Of a stretch of DNA of 64,000 nucleotides, positions 35,296-45,124 are shown piece after piece (position 1 is the stretch's first letter; each line of letters begins with the position of its first letter). A program made the position numbers and the translations under genes. The stretch lies in assembly GCA_022572885.1 (NCBI GenBank), contig JACZVC010000004.1, positions 1 to 64,000 on the forward strand. Reading direction: 5' to 3'. The notes beneath the pieces are model-generated. The model ran no database searches. It was not told the origin of the DNA and worked only from the letters and a program-made list of their open reading frames with translations. The stretch comes from Pseudomonadota bacterium (lineage in GTDB: Bacteria > Pseudomonadota > Gammaproteobacteria > Steroidobacterales > MnTg04).

Positions 35296-37698
35296 ATGAA
35301 AGTACGTTTTGCTTTGTTGACCGCGTTAGCCTGGCTTGCCTGCAGCGCAGCGATTGCCGGACCCGCCCTCGAGCAGATCATGGCGGACCCCGACTGGATC
35401 GGCAACCAGCCCGAAGGAGCTTACTGGAACGATTCCGGCGAGTCGGTTTTCTATAGCCAGAAACGCCGCGGCGAACGAATCCGCGACTGGTACCGTGTTT
35501 CGGTGGACGGCGGCGAGATCCAGGAGCCCGACGCCCGGGGTCTGACTGCGAGTTCGAATGCCAGCCGCGTTTACAACGGTGATCGTACCCGGGTGAGCTG
35601 GATTCACGCAGGCGATGTCTGGATTCGTGACCTGCCGGCAGGGGAGTCGCGGCAGCTGACCGCGACCGCAGACCCGGAAAGCGCACCGGTATTCATGGCC
35701 GACGGCAACCGGCTTGCCTGGGTTGGCGATGGCGCCTATCGGGTCCACGATTTCGATACCGGGTTGACTCGCCAGCTTGCCGATATCCGGTTGGAGAAAA
35801 GCCCCGGGGACGATCCGGAGTTTGACATGCTGCGCGAGCAGCAGATGCGGACCTACGAGACGCTTCGCGAGGACAGGCGCCTGGCCGATTCCCTGGAGAA
35901 ACACGAGGAGGAGGTACATCGGGCGGATGCCAGCCGCACGCCGCTGCCGATCTACCTGGGCTCGGATCTGCGTGAAGTCACGCGCAGCCTGTCGCCATCG
36001 GGTCGTTACCTGATGCTGGTCGTCGAGAACGAAAAAGACGAGCCAGGACAAAGCGGGAAAATGCCCAACTATGTGACCGAGAGCGGTTACACAGAGATTC
36101 GCGATACCCGACCGAGGGTAAATCGCAACCCGCCGGCCGGCCAGGATATATTGCTGGTCGATTTGGGAGAAGGGTCGTTTGAAAAGCTGGACCTGGGCGT
36201 ATTGCCGGGGATCAAAAAGGACCCACTGAGAAAAATCCGCAAGGCCGCGATCGAATGGCATGTCGAGCGCGGGGCCGATAAAGAGCAAGTCGAAGAAAAA
36301 CTCAAGGCGCCGGATCAACGCACGCTGACGGTCCTCGAGATTAGCTGGAATGCCAACGGTAGCCAGGTCTTGCTGCAAATGGCGGCCAACGACAACAAGG
36401 ATCGCTGGATAGCGACTGTCGATTTCGAAAATTCCGCCCTGGTGCCGCAGCACCGGCTGACCGACGGCGCCTGGATAAACTGGGACAACAATGAGCATGG
36501 CTGGATGCCTGATGGCGAAACCTTCTGGTACTTATCCGAGGAATCCGGCTATTCGCATCTTTTTCTCAAATCCATCGACCAGAAAAAATCCCGGCAATTG
36601 ACCCGCGGTTCATTCGTCGTGACCGAACCCGAAGTCGACGCATCCGGTATGAGCTTTTATGTTCGAGCCAATCGCACTCACCCCGGTAACTACGAGATCT
36701 ACAAGGTGCCGGCTGCTGGCGGCGAGTTGGCGCAGATAAGCGCGCTAGGCGGTGTGAACGGTTTTAGTTTGTCGCCCGACGGGCAACGCCTGCTGATCAC
36801 GCACTCATCCTTGGACCGCCACCCAGACTTGTTCGTGCAGGATGCCGAGGCGGGCGCCGACCCGTTGCGGCTGACCGACACAGTTTCTGCGCAATACAAG
36901 GCTATCGACTGGGTCATACCCGAGATCGTCGAAGTGCCATCGAGCCACGTGGACCGGCCTGTCTATTCGAAGCTTTACCTGCCCGTCGATTACGATCCGG
37001 CCAGGCAATACCCGGCCGTGATGTTCGTGCACGGCGCTGGATACACTCAGAATGCGCACATGGGCTGGCCATATTATTTTCGCGAATTCATGTTTCACAC
37101 ACTGTTGACGCAAAACGGCTATATCGTCATCGATATGGATTACCGCGCATCCAAAGGTTATGGGCGCGAGTGGCGAACGGCCATCTATCGCAACATGGGG
37201 CATCCGGAGCTCGAGGATTTTATCGATGGCGTGGATTTTCTGGTGGAAAACTACAATGTGGACCGCGGCCGGGTCGGTATCTACGGGGGCTCGTATGGCG
37301 GGTTCATGACCTTCATGGCGCTGTTCCGCGCGCCCGAACTTTTCGCCGCGGGCGCCGCGCTCAGGCCCGTCGTTGACTGGCGGCATTACAACCATGGCTA
37401 TACGTCGCGCATGCTCAACACGCCCGAGATCGACCCGATGGCTTTCGAGCGCAGCTCGCCGATCGAGTTCGCCGAGGGTTTGCGGAAACCACTGCTGATC
37501 GCCGCGGGCATGCAGGACGACAACGTTTTTTTCCAGGATTCGGTCATGCTGGTGCAGCGTCTGATCGAACTGCAAAAGGAAGATTTTGAAATCGCGATTT
37601 ATCCGCTGGACCCGCACAGCTTCGTGCATGCGGATTCCTGGCTGGACGAGTACCGCCGCGTATTCAAATTGATGGAGCGACACCTGAAACCGGATTGA
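35296..37698 (+). CDS. Secreted S9-family (prolyl oligopeptidase-like) peptidase
   Basis: The 800-residue protein has a signal peptide (MKVRFALLTALAWLACSAAIAG), an N-terminal WD40-like/beta-propeller region, and a C-terminal alpha/beta hydrolase. The nucleophile is in GGSYGG (S666), the acid in AAGMQDDNVFF, and the histidine in DPHSFVHADSW. Such enzymes cleave short peptides in the periplasm. The ATG at 35296 follows GGAGAGAG; a GTG immediately before it is less likely. It is separated from the DUF885 gene by that gene's terminator, so it probably has its own promoter. Confidence 0.92.
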   Translation: MKVRFALLTALAWLACSAAIAGPALEQIMADPDWIGNQPEGAYWNDSGESVFYSQKRRGERIRDWYRVSVDGGEIQEPDARGLTASSNASRVYNGDRTRVSWIHAGDVWIRDLPAGESRQLTATADPESAPVFMADGNRLAWVGDGAYRVHDFDTGLTRQLADIRLEKSPGDDPEFDMLREQQMRTYETLREDRRLADSLEKHEEEVHRADASRTPLPIYLGSDLREVTRSLSPSGRYLMLVVENEKDEPGQSGKMPNYVTESGYTEIRDTRPRVNRNPPAGQDILLVDLGEGSFEKLDLGVLPGIKKDPLRKIRKAAIEWHVERGADKEQVEEKLKAPDQRTLTVLEISWNANGSQVLLQMAANDNKDRWIATVDFENSALVPQHRLTDGAWINWDNNEHGWMPDGETFWYLSEESGYSHLFLKSIDQKKSRQLTRGSFVVTEPEVDASGMSFYVRANRTHPGNYEIYKVPAAGGELAQISALGGVNGFSLSPDGQRLLITHSSLDRHPDLFVQDAEAGADPLRLTDTVSAQYKAIDWVIPEIVEVPSSHVDRPVYSKLYLPVDYDPARQYPAVMFVHGAGYTQNAHMGWPYYFREFMFHTLLTQNGYIVIDMDYRASKGYGREWRTAIYRNMGHPELEDFIDGVDFLVENYNVDRGRVGIYGGSYGGFMTFMALFRAPELFAAGAALRPVVDWRHYNHGYTSRMLNTPEIDPMAFERSSPIEFAEGLRKPLLIAAGMQDDNVFFQDSVMLVQRLIELQKEDFEIAIYPLDPHSFVHADSWLDEYRRVFKLMERHLKPD

Positions 37699-37727
37699 TT
37701 TCCAGCCGGGTTTCAGCAGATGCAAAG

Positions 37728-37759
37728 GCGCCGGTGACCGCATGAGCGGGCACCGGCGC
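37728..37759. terminator. Long inverted repeat between convergent genes
   Basis: GCGCCGGTG (37728-37736) pairs with CACCGGCGC (37751-37759). An inner CCGC/GCGG stem closes an ATGA loop. No U-run follows on either strand, so it may be a Rho-assisted or mRNA-stabilising hairpin serving both converging genes. Confidence 0.5.
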
Positions 37760-37790
37760 GTGTCTGAGAGGCTGGCTCCTCGGCGCTGGT

Positions 37791-39257
37791 TTATTCGCTG
37801 TCGCTTTCCGCGTTAAAAGCGACCAGGGTCCCGGCCGCCAGGCAGCCGCTTGCCAGGAACTCGCCATAGGCGTGGATACCCAGGCCGGTCTGCAGGTCTG
37901 CCAGCTCAACGCGTTCAATGGTCTGGGTATTTTCGTCTAAATTTCGAGTGATCAACAGAATGCGCGTTTCACCGGTGGTCACGATACAACGATCACCGAT
38001 CTCGCTACTGATAACCAGGCTGCCACTTGCCAGGTCGATATTCAAAATAATGCCTTTGAGGCGGTCGATAACATCGGCCGTGCGTTTCAGGATCACCAGT
38101 GCCGACTTGACCAGGGCTGGCGAGCCGGGGGACAGGCTGATCACGCCATCGACCAGGCCACGATATTCCGCTCGAATCTCGCTGGCATCCAGCTCCACTC
38201 CATCGAGTGCGAAGATGCGCGTTCCTGCCTGTAGTTGAACCTGGACTGCCGATCCGGGCGTGAATCCCTGGTTAGGGGCGAGCAGGAAGCCAAACTGGCC
38301 GGTGGCAGGATCGACCCCGGTTGCGGTGATTCCACGCAGGTGGGCGAATGTGCCACGGCGGCCGAGTTCTATCGTGACCGTGTCCAGTGCGATGTGCCGG
38401 CGGGTATCGGCATCGTCGCCGGCGATCACGCCGGCAAAAGGCGCCGGGAATCCGATTGCCGTTAGTTCCTGCCCGCGAGTCAACTGTTCGAACCTGGCTG
38501 GGTCGCCCTGCTGATCGAAGATCCCGGTGTTTTCAGACGCCCGGACCACGATGCAATGACCAAAATTCAGATCGTCGTCGCTATGGTCCGCATCGGCAAT
38601 GACATGCCTGGGGCAAAGCACGAAGCGCTGATTGTCACTATCGAGACGGACGATCAGGCCGTGAACGCGGGCGAGTTTGCCGAGACGCGTAAAGCGATCG
38701 ATGCGTATGAAAATTACCGGGCGAACGGTCACTTCACCGTTTGTCGTCGACACGGTAATCGATTTTTCCGCATCAAAATCCAGTTCGATATGCAGCAGGC
38801 CGTCAGCGAGGACCTGGATCGGTTCGCTTGGGAAAAGGTCGATACGACCATCGACCGGCAGTGGTGGAGTGATCCTGACGGCGATATCGCCGTTCTCGTC
38901 ATACTCGATCAGCTCGAGATCGGTCAGAATCATACGGATTCTTCCGTACTGGCCTGCCGGCACATCCTCGATGGCGATTATGTCGGCGACGTTGCCCAGG
39001 CTCAGCAGATTGATGGTCACGGGATCCGACAAGACACTGACCGGACCATCCGGCCCGATCAACAAGATTGCGGCGATGCTTGCGTTTACCTCATCGAAAC
39101 GAAAATCCGGGGCATCGGTCAGCGAAATCGCAACAGTCCCGATTTGCGCTGATAGAGGCGGCTGGTTCGCTGTACTGGTATCGTCGACCTCGCCACAGGC
39201 GGCCAACATGGCGGCCAGCAACACACTGGTGAGGATTTTGAGTTGAAAATGACGCAT
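37791..39257 (-). CDS. DUF4382 domain lipoprotein
   Basis: The 488-residue product has a lipoprotein signal (ILTSVLLAAMLAACGE). The DUF4382 domain starts at TVAISLTDAPDFRFDEVNASIAAI and continues with NLLSLGNVADIIAIEDVPAGQYGRIRM, a domain common in marine bacterial lipoproteins. The second half has repeated beta modules resembling DUF5666 (RVHGLIVRLDSDNQRFVL...; LRGITATGVDPATGQFGF...; LKGIILNIDLASGSLVI...). It likely acts at the cell surface; no enzymatic motif is visible. AAGGAAGA precedes the ATG. Confidence 0.88.
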   Translation of the reverse strand: MRHFQLKILTSVLLAAMLAACGEVDDTSTANQPPLSAQIGTVAISLTDAPDFRFDEVNASIAAILLIGPDGPVSVLSDPVTINLLSLGNVADIIAIEDVPAGQYGRIRMILTDLELIEYDENGDIAVRITPPLPVDGRIDLFPSEPIQVLADGLLHIELDFDAEKSITVSTTNGEVTVRPVIFIRIDRFTRLGKLARVHGLIVRLDSDNQRFVLCPRHVIADADHSDDDLNFGHCIVVRASENTGIFDQQGDPARFEQLTRGQELTAIGFPAPFAGVIAGDDADTRRHIALDTVTIELGRRGTFAHLRGITATGVDPATGQFGFLLAPNQGFTPGSAVQVQLQAGTRIFALDGVELDASEIRAEYRGLVDGVISLSPGSPALVKSALVILKRTADVIDRLKGIILNIDLASGSLVISSEIGDRCIVTTGETRILLITRNLDENTQTIERVELADLQTGLGIHAYGEFLASGCLAAGTLVAFNAESDSE

Positions 39258-39418
39258 GAGATCTTCCTTTTTCTACCTGGGCGGTTCGCCAATCGGACTT
39301 GCGACGGCTGGCCGCTATTGAGCGGGTTTATGGATTTAACGCAGAGTTGCGCCCATGGTTGACCTCGGGCGGATAAAAAAAGGACATCTGCCGTCTGCTT
39401 GCTGACAAAAGCTGGAAA

Positions 39419-40876
39419 TTGAATGGGGGCGTACGCTTGCTCGATGAACTGGCAAAACTCGAAGAAACCGCACGACGGCTCGAACCGGATCAGGAGCAGC
39501 GCGCCGCGCTGAACCGTGATGTCGAGGCGTATGCCAACCAATTCCTGAACGCTTTACCCGGCCTGAAGACTTATGTGGCGGACGACCCGTCGACGACGCC
39601 GCAGCCACCCGCCATTGCGGACGAACCGGCCGGGCTTGCAAAGGCGCTCGCCTACCTGTCATCCGCTGTCGACCGGACCGGGATCAACCCGGCCTCCGGT
39701 GGCCACATCGGTTATATACCGGGTGGCGGGGTATACACGGCCGCCCTGGGCGATTACCTGGCCGATGTCTTCAATCGTTACGCTGGGATACTGTTTGCAG
39801 GCCCCGGTGCGGTGCGCCTGGAAAAAAGCCTGTTACGCTGGATGGGCTCGCTGATCGGTTTTCCGGAAGGGGCGGCCGGCGACCTGACATCGGGTGGCAG
39901 CATGGCCAACCTCACCGGTATTGTCGCCGGCCGGGAGGCGCACGAGGTGAGGGCCGCCGATATACCGCGGACCGTGGTTTATCTCAGTGAGCAGGCACAT
40001 CATTCGGTAGAAAAAGCGCTGCGGGTAGCCGGACTCGGCGAGTGCGTGTTGCGTTTTCTGGAAATGGATGAGCGCTACCGGATCAGGCCGGAAGCGCTGG
40101 CGGCGGCGATAGAGACCGACCGGGCGGGTGCGTTGATTCCGTGGCTGGTCGTCGCCTCGGCTGGCACCACCGATGTCGGCGCCGTGGACCCGCTCGATGC
40201 CCTGGCCGATATTTGCCAGCAGCAGCACCTGTGGTTGCATATCGATGCCGCCTATGGGGGTTTCTTCGTACTTTGCGACGCGGCAAAGGAATTGCTCGGC
40301 GGCATGTCACGCGCGGATTCGGTGGTCATGGATCCGCACAAGGGATTGTTTCTTCCCTATGGCAGCGGCGCGGTGCTGGTGCGCGATCAGGCCGCCATGC
40401 ACAGGGCTTTTAATTACCAGGCCCATTACATGCAGGATGCCACCCTGGATGTCGCGATGATGTCACCCGCCGATCTGTCGCCCGAGCTGAGCCGGCCGTT
40501 TCGGGGTCTGCGCCTGTGGCTGCCGCTGATGATCCACGGCCTCGCGCCGTTTCGCGCCGCACTGGACGAAAAACTGCTGCTGGCCAAATATTTCCACGAG
40601 GAAATCCAGAAAGTGGCTGGTTTTGCAGCGGGACCGGAGCCGCAATTGAGTGTGGCGACCTATCGCTATGTTCCAAAAAGCGGCGACGCCGACCGGTTCA
40701 ACAAGCAACTGGTCGACGAAGTAAAAAAAGACGGCCGGGTTTTTATCTCCTCAACCCGCATTAATGGCCGGTTCGTCCTGCGCGCTGCAATACTGAATTT
40801 CCGCACCCACCGCGACACGGTAGATCTGACGATAGAAATCCTGGCCGATGCGGCGATGCGGCTGGCAAAAACCTAA
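39419..40876 (+). CDS. PLP-dependent group II amino-acid decarboxylase
   Basis: The frame opens at TTG 39419 (485 residues). A TTG at 39437 with GGGGG upstream is an alternative start and would remove six residues. No ATG is available. The protein has the aromatic-L-amino-acid/glutamate decarboxylase layout: the HIDAAYGGFF motif and the Schiff-base lysine in MDPHKGLFLPYG (K308). SGGSMANLTG lies in the first half. Substrate specificity cannot be read from the sequence. It produces an amine from an amino acid. It lies 45 bases upstream of the phospholipase D operon, co-oriented, and may be its first gene. Confidence 0.87.
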   Translation: MNGGVRLLDELAKLEETARRLEPDQEQRAALNRDVEAYANQFLNALPGLKTYVADDPSTTPQPPAIADEPAGLAKALAYLSSAVDRTGINPASGGHIGYIPGGGVYTAALGDYLADVFNRYAGILFAGPGAVRLEKSLLRWMGSLIGFPEGAAGDLTSGGSMANLTGIVAGREAHEVRAADIPRTVVYLSEQAHHSVEKALRVAGLGECVLRFLEMDERYRIRPEALAAAIETDRAGALIPWLVVASAGTTDVGAVDPLDALADICQQQHLWLHIDAAYGGFFVLCDAAKELLGGMSRADSVVMDPHKGLFLPYGSGAVLVRDQAAMHRAFNYQAHYMQDATLDVAMMSPADLSPELSRPFRGLRLWLPLMIHGLAPFRAALDEKLLLAKYFHEEIQKVAGFAAGPEPQLSVATYRYVPKSGDADRFNKQLVDEVKKDGRVFISSTRINGRFVLRAAILNFRTHRDTVDLTIEILADAAMRLAKT

Positions 40877-40921
40877 CCCGGCTTAATCATGAATAGTCCG
40901 GGCTGGTGGCAGGGGGTATCG

Positions 40922-43018
40922 ATGACACGACAATATCGGTCATTAAAAATCATCGGTTTGCTTGCTCTGGTCTGTTTGCTGTCCGCGTGTGCAGCACGAC
41001 CCGATTATCATGGCACGGTGCCTGAGGAAGCGCGACTCGATCTGGAAGCCAACCTCGGACTGGTGCGCGTCTGGGAGCATCTGGACATCGTCAGTGCAGC
41101 GGTACGCGATGACAGTTTGTTGCTCCATCTGAAACTCGATGGCAGGCCTTTTCACGGTCAGGCCACTCCTTCTACGCAGTTCGATATCAATATTCACACA
41201 GACTGGTTGCCGGTATTTTTTATCGAGGAAATCAGCCGGGAGAGTGTAGACGAAGAAAATAACGGCGAAACCAGCATTCCGGTGTTCGACGAGGTTCAGT
41301 GGCAGGAAATTTCCCGGCGAGTCGTCGAATCGTTTACACCGAGCCAGCCTTTACAGGGGGTAGTTATTAATTCCCGCGATACCGCGGTATATGCATACCG
41401 GAACCACGACGGCAGCATCGTGACCGAGACCGATCGCTCGAAATGGCCGACCGGGATTCCGCTGACCAATGTGCTGCGGCTGGAGAAGCAGGCGGACACC
41501 TTGCTTGAAATCATTGGTTCTTATCTCGATGAGACCGGCGTACGCAGCAGCCAGGTGCTGTTCAAGACCGGCGAGCTCGGGCCCCACGCCAGGCCGCTGG
41601 TCATCGTCGACCGATCACGCGGCCAGATCGGATTCCTGTCGTTGGAGCCGTTTACCTTTGGCAGCACCCCGACCAGCTTGGTGACCAGCGCCGGCAAGAC
41701 CGGCTGGCAGATCGTACGCAGTTATTACATCGAACCGTTAAACCGGCCGGTCAGTTTTGTTTCGCGCTTGTTTTTTTTCGTGCTGGATACCGCATGGGAC
41801 ATCACCGAGCAATTATTCATCAACACTTTTTCCTATCGTTCCCTGAAGAATAAACCGATACCGCCGCTCAACGACGGTCCGGGTATGGACCTGGTTGCGT
41901 GGGAATCCACTCTCGACAGGATGTTCGGGGCGAAACGCGTCACCGGTATGGCGGAGTTCCTGATCGATGGCGATGAGTTTTTTCCATACTTTATCGATGC
42001 GATAAACAAGGCCGAGAAATCGGTCAAGATTCGAACCTATATTTTTGACCGGGATGACTTCGCTCTTGAGATTGCCGACCTGTTGAAAAAACGGTCAGCG
42101 GATGTCGAGATCAAGATAACCGTGGACGGCATTGGCAACCAGATGGCGCAAAAGGCAGAGGCCGGAACCACGCCGGCCGGATATCGGGCGCCGCCTGAAA
42201 TCACGCGCTATCTCAGAGACGGATCCAGGGTTAAAACACGGGTGCTGACCAATCCATGGATGGCCGGCGACCATGTCAAGACTTCGATTATCGATGGCAA
42301 GATTGCGTTCATCGGCGGTATGAACATCGGCAGGGAATACCGCTGGGAGTGGCACGACCTGATGCTGAAGCTGACCGGCCCCGTGGTTAACCTGATCGAA
42401 TACGATTTCGATGGGAAATGGGAGCACTCGTCCATCCTGGGCGATCTCGCGCTGGCCGCGCATTGGATGCGGAAAAAACGCGAATTGCCGGCGCCCGAGG
42501 AGTTTGAGATGCGGATATTGCGCACCAAGCCGGCGAAATCCGAGATCTACCGTGCCCAGCGCCAGGCGATACGCAGGGCGCAGAAATACATCTATATCGA
42601 GAACGCCTATTTCTCCAGCTCAGCCATTCTCTACGAACTGGTAAAGGCACGCATGCGCGGTGTCGATGTCAGGGTCATCATACCGATGGAAGGCAATCAC
42701 GGGATCATGAATCTGGCAAACGTCGTGTCTGCCAACACCTTGTTAAAATATGGCGCGCGCGTCTATATTTACCCTGGCATGTCGCATGTCAAGGCGGCCA
42801 TTTATGACGGCTGGTTGTGCTTTGGCTCAGCCAACATAGACAAAATGAGTTTCCGGGTTCAGCGTGAGATGAACATCGCCAGTTCCGATCCGGAGTTTGC
42901 AAGGCTGGCCATCGAAAAAGTATTTGACAAGGATTTCGCGGTAGCGGAAGAATTGACCAGCCCCTTGCCGGAAGACTGGAAAAACACGCTGGCCAGGATA
43001 GTCGCCAGCCAGCTTTAA
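40922..43018 (+). CDS. Phospholipase D-family lipoprotein with two HKD motifs
   Basis: I chose the ATG at 40922 (AGGGGG six bases upstream) over the one at 40889. The 698-residue product has a lipoprotein signal (LLALVCLLSACAA). Two HKD motifs are complete: HVKTSIIDGKIAFIGGMN (H451) and HVKAAIYDGWLCFGSAN (H622). This is the cardiolipin synthase/phospholipase D fold. Members hydrolyse or transfer phosphodiester bonds in phospholipids. The N-terminal 350 residues are a large extra domain I cannot assign, with a hydrophobic patch FVSRLFFFVLDTAW. The stop shares one base with the next start (TAATG). Confidence 0.9.
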   Translation: MTRQYRSLKIIGLLALVCLLSACAARPDYHGTVPEEARLDLEANLGLVRVWEHLDIVSAAVRDDSLLLHLKLDGRPFHGQATPSTQFDINIHTDWLPVFFIEEISRESVDEENNGETSIPVFDEVQWQEISRRVVESFTPSQPLQGVVINSRDTAVYAYRNHDGSIVTETDRSKWPTGIPLTNVLRLEKQADTLLEIIGSYLDETGVRSSQVLFKTGELGPHARPLVIVDRSRGQIGFLSLEPFTFGSTPTSLVTSAGKTGWQIVRSYYIEPLNRPVSFVSRLFFFVLDTAWDITEQLFINTFSYRSLKNKPIPPLNDGPGMDLVAWESTLDRMFGAKRVTGMAEFLIDGDEFFPYFIDAINKAEKSVKIRTYIFDRDDFALEIADLLKKRSADVEIKITVDGIGNQMAQKAEAGTTPAGYRAPPEITRYLRDGSRVKTRVLTNPWMAGDHVKTSIIDGKIAFIGGMNIGREYRWEWHDLMLKLTGPVVNLIEYDFDGKWEHSSILGDLALAAHWMRKKRELPAPEEFEMRILRTKPAKSEIYRAQRQAIRRAQKYIYIENAYFSSSAILYELVKARMRGVDVRVIIPMEGNHGIMNLANVVSANTLLKYGARVYIYPGMSHVKAAIYDGWLCFGSANIDKMSFRVQREMNIASSDPEFARLAIEKVFDKDFAVAEELTSPLPEDWKNTLARIVASQL

Positions 43019-44085
43019 TGATTTTATTACGCGGTATTAGCAGAAAAAAACAAAAAATGGCGCGAAAAAAACAACCTGCCTGGGCCGCCTTCGCGGATCG
43101 TGAATTGCTCGATCTGCGTTTTTGTGATCTGGGTTTATCGCTAACAGGCACGGTGCTCGAGGTGCGGGTCGAGCGTCTTTACGAAGAACTCGCCGATCGG
43201 GAGATCGAATTCCGGCCGCACTGCTGGCTGAGCGAGGAGTGGTTTTCGCCCGATGGCGTGCCTGGTATCGCGATCGCTTTTTATCTCGCTCATCCGCGGC
43301 TGATGAAGCTGGAACGAAAGATGATGATGGAGGTCGAGGGCGGCAGCGAGAGCTGGTGCCTGAAATTGCTGAGGCATGAAACGGGCCACGCCCTGGATAC
43401 GGCATATGGGTTGAGCCGCCGCGTTCGCTGGCGCAGGGTTTTCGGCAATCCGCGCAAGCCTTACCCGAAAACGTACCGGCCAAAGCCAACCAGCATGCGT
43501 TATGTGCAACACCTGGCGTTGTGGTATGCGCAGGCGCACCCGGCCGAGGATTTTGCCGAGACATTCGCCGTGTGGCTCAAACCGCGCTCGCGCTGGCGTC
43601 ACGATTACCGGTCCTGGCCTGCGTTGGGCAAGCTCGAATATGTGAATGAGTTGATGGGTGATATCGCCGGGCGCAAGGCGAAAGTCTGTAGCCGCCGGCA
43701 CGTCGCTTCGATCAGAAATCTCAAGTTGACGCTGCGCGATCACTATGCGGAAAAGCGCGCGCTGTACGCGATCGATCATGCCGAACTGCACGACCAGGAA
43801 TTACGCCGGTTATTCGTGGACAATCACCGGGCGAAAAAAAACGCCATGACGGCCGCAACTTTTTTGCGCCGTAACCGCCGCCAGTTGTGTGAGGTCGTGG
43901 CATTCTGGACCGGGCAGAATTCCTATGGCGTACACCAGGTGCTCCGCGATATGCAGCAACGCTGCCTTGAATTGGGTCTGCGGGTCGGGCAGCAGGAGGA
44001 AGTCGCCATGCAACAGGCGGTTGCCATGTTGTCTACCCACATTATCAACTATCTGCACAGCGGCAGGTACAGGATCGCCGTATGA
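43018..44085 (+). CDS. Putative zinc metallopeptidase
   Basis: The 355-residue protein carries HETGH (H120, E121, H124) in LKLLRHETGHALDTAYGL and a downstream acidic helix HPAEDFAETFAVWLK that may supply the third ligand. This matches the putative zinc-binding metallopeptidase families sometimes encoded next to ATP-grasp ligases. There is no signal peptide, so it is likely cytoplasmic. Its start at 43018 overlaps the PLD stop by one base, and its end overlaps the ATP-grasp start (ATGA). A later ATG at 43057 is possible. Function is inferred only at the level of a peptidase. Confidence 0.8.
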   Translation: MILLRGISRKKQKMARKKQPAWAAFADRELLDLRFCDLGLSLTGTVLEVRVERLYEELADREIEFRPHCWLSEEWFSPDGVPGIAIAFYLAHPRLMKLERKMMMEVEGGSESWCLKLLRHETGHALDTAYGLSRRVRWRRVFGNPRKPYPKTYRPKPTSMRYVQHLALWYAQAHPAEDFAETFAVWLKPRSRWRHDYRSWPALGKLEYVNELMGDIAGRKAKVCSRRHVASIRNLKLTLRDHYAEKRALYAIDHAELHDQELRRLFVDNHRAKKNAMTAATFLRRNRRQLCEVVAFWTGQNSYGVHQVLRDMQQRCLELGLRVGQQEEVAMQQAVAMLSTHIINYLHSGRYRIAV

Positions 44086-45107
44086 AGAAGTTGCGCGTCC
44101 TGGTTTTGGTGCACGAGGATCTGATCCCGCCAGACCATGACTCGGATTTGGACGAATCGGCGATGCTGGTTTGCCAGACCGAGTACGACGTTTGCGCCAC
44201 GGTGCGTGAGGTCGGGCACGATGTCAGGGTACTCGGCCTGCGTTATGACCTGGGCGTGCTGCGCAAGACCCTGGTGGGATGGGAGCCGCACATTACCTTC
44301 AACCTGCTCGAGGAATTTCACGATGTAACGGCCTACGATCATCATGTCGTCGCCTACCTGGAGTTAATGAAACAGCGTTACACCGGTTGCAACCCAAGTG
44401 GGTTGTTCCTGTCGCGGGACAAGGCGCTGAGCAAGAAGATCATGATTTTTCATCGCATACCGACAGCGCGTTTCACCATCGGCAAGGCAGGGCGGCGAAT
44501 TGCAGGACTGGGAAAACTTCGTTACCCGTTAATGATCAAGTCTGCGACGGAGGATGCTTCACTGGGGATCGCACAGGCCTCACGGGTCACGGACGCAGAC
44601 AAAGTGCGTGAACGAGTCGCGTTTATTCATGAGCAAACCGGTACCGACGCCCTGATCGAGGAATACATAGACGGACGCGAACTGTATGTCGGCGTCATTG
44701 GGAATCACCGGCTGAAGACTTTTCCGGTCTGGGAAATGGATTTCGGCAGACTGCCTGCCGATAGCGCGCGGGTGGCGACGCGCAAGGTCAAGTGGGATCT
44801 CGCGTACCGCAAGAAATACGGCATCAGCAGCAAGCGGGCAACCGACCTGCCGCCGGAACTGGAAAAACGCATTCAAAAAATTGGCCGGCGCGTATACAAG
44901 GCCTTGCAACTAAGCGGTTACGCGCGCATCGATCTTCGCCTGACCGATGACGAAAAGGTTTTCGTGCTGGAAGCGAATGCCAACCCCGAGCTGTCTTATG
45001 GCGACGACTTCGCCGAAAGCGCGGAAGCGGCTGGCTATTCCTACCGCGATTTGCTCGAGCAGATCATCCGCATGGGGATGGGCTATCGGGCCGCCTGGCG
45101 CCATTAA
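44082..45107 (+). CDS. ATP-grasp ligase (D-Ala-D-Ala ligase-like)
   Basis: The 341-residue product has the three-domain ATP-grasp plan: a Rossmann-like start (VLVLVHEDLIPPD), a central ATP-binding region with YPLMIKSATEDASLGIAQAS and LIEEYIDGRELYVGVIGN, and the Mg-binding C-terminal motif FVLEANANPELSYGDDFAESA. Such enzymes join a carboxylate to an amine or thiol through an acylphosphate. It starts within the peptidase stop (ATGA overlap). Coupling to a peptidase suggests peptide or amide assembly and turnover rather than cell-wall D-Ala-D-Ala synthesis. That function is inference. Confidence 0.86.
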   Translation: MKKLRVLVLVHEDLIPPDHDSDLDESAMLVCQTEYDVCATVREVGHDVRVLGLRYDLGVLRKTLVGWEPHITFNLLEEFHDVTAYDHHVVAYLELMKQRYTGCNPSGLFLSRDKALSKKIMIFHRIPTARFTIGKAGRRIAGLGKLRYPLMIKSATEDASLGIAQASRVTDADKVRERVAFIHEQTGTDALIEEYIDGRELYVGVIGNHRLKTFPVWEMDFGRLPADSARVATRKVKWDLAYRKKYGISSKRATDLPPELEKRIQKIGRRVYKALQLSGYARIDLRLTDDEKVFVLEANANPELSYGDDFAESAEAAGYSYRDLLEQIIRMGMGYRAAWRH

Positions 45108-45124
45108 CAGCCTGTTAGCAACCG

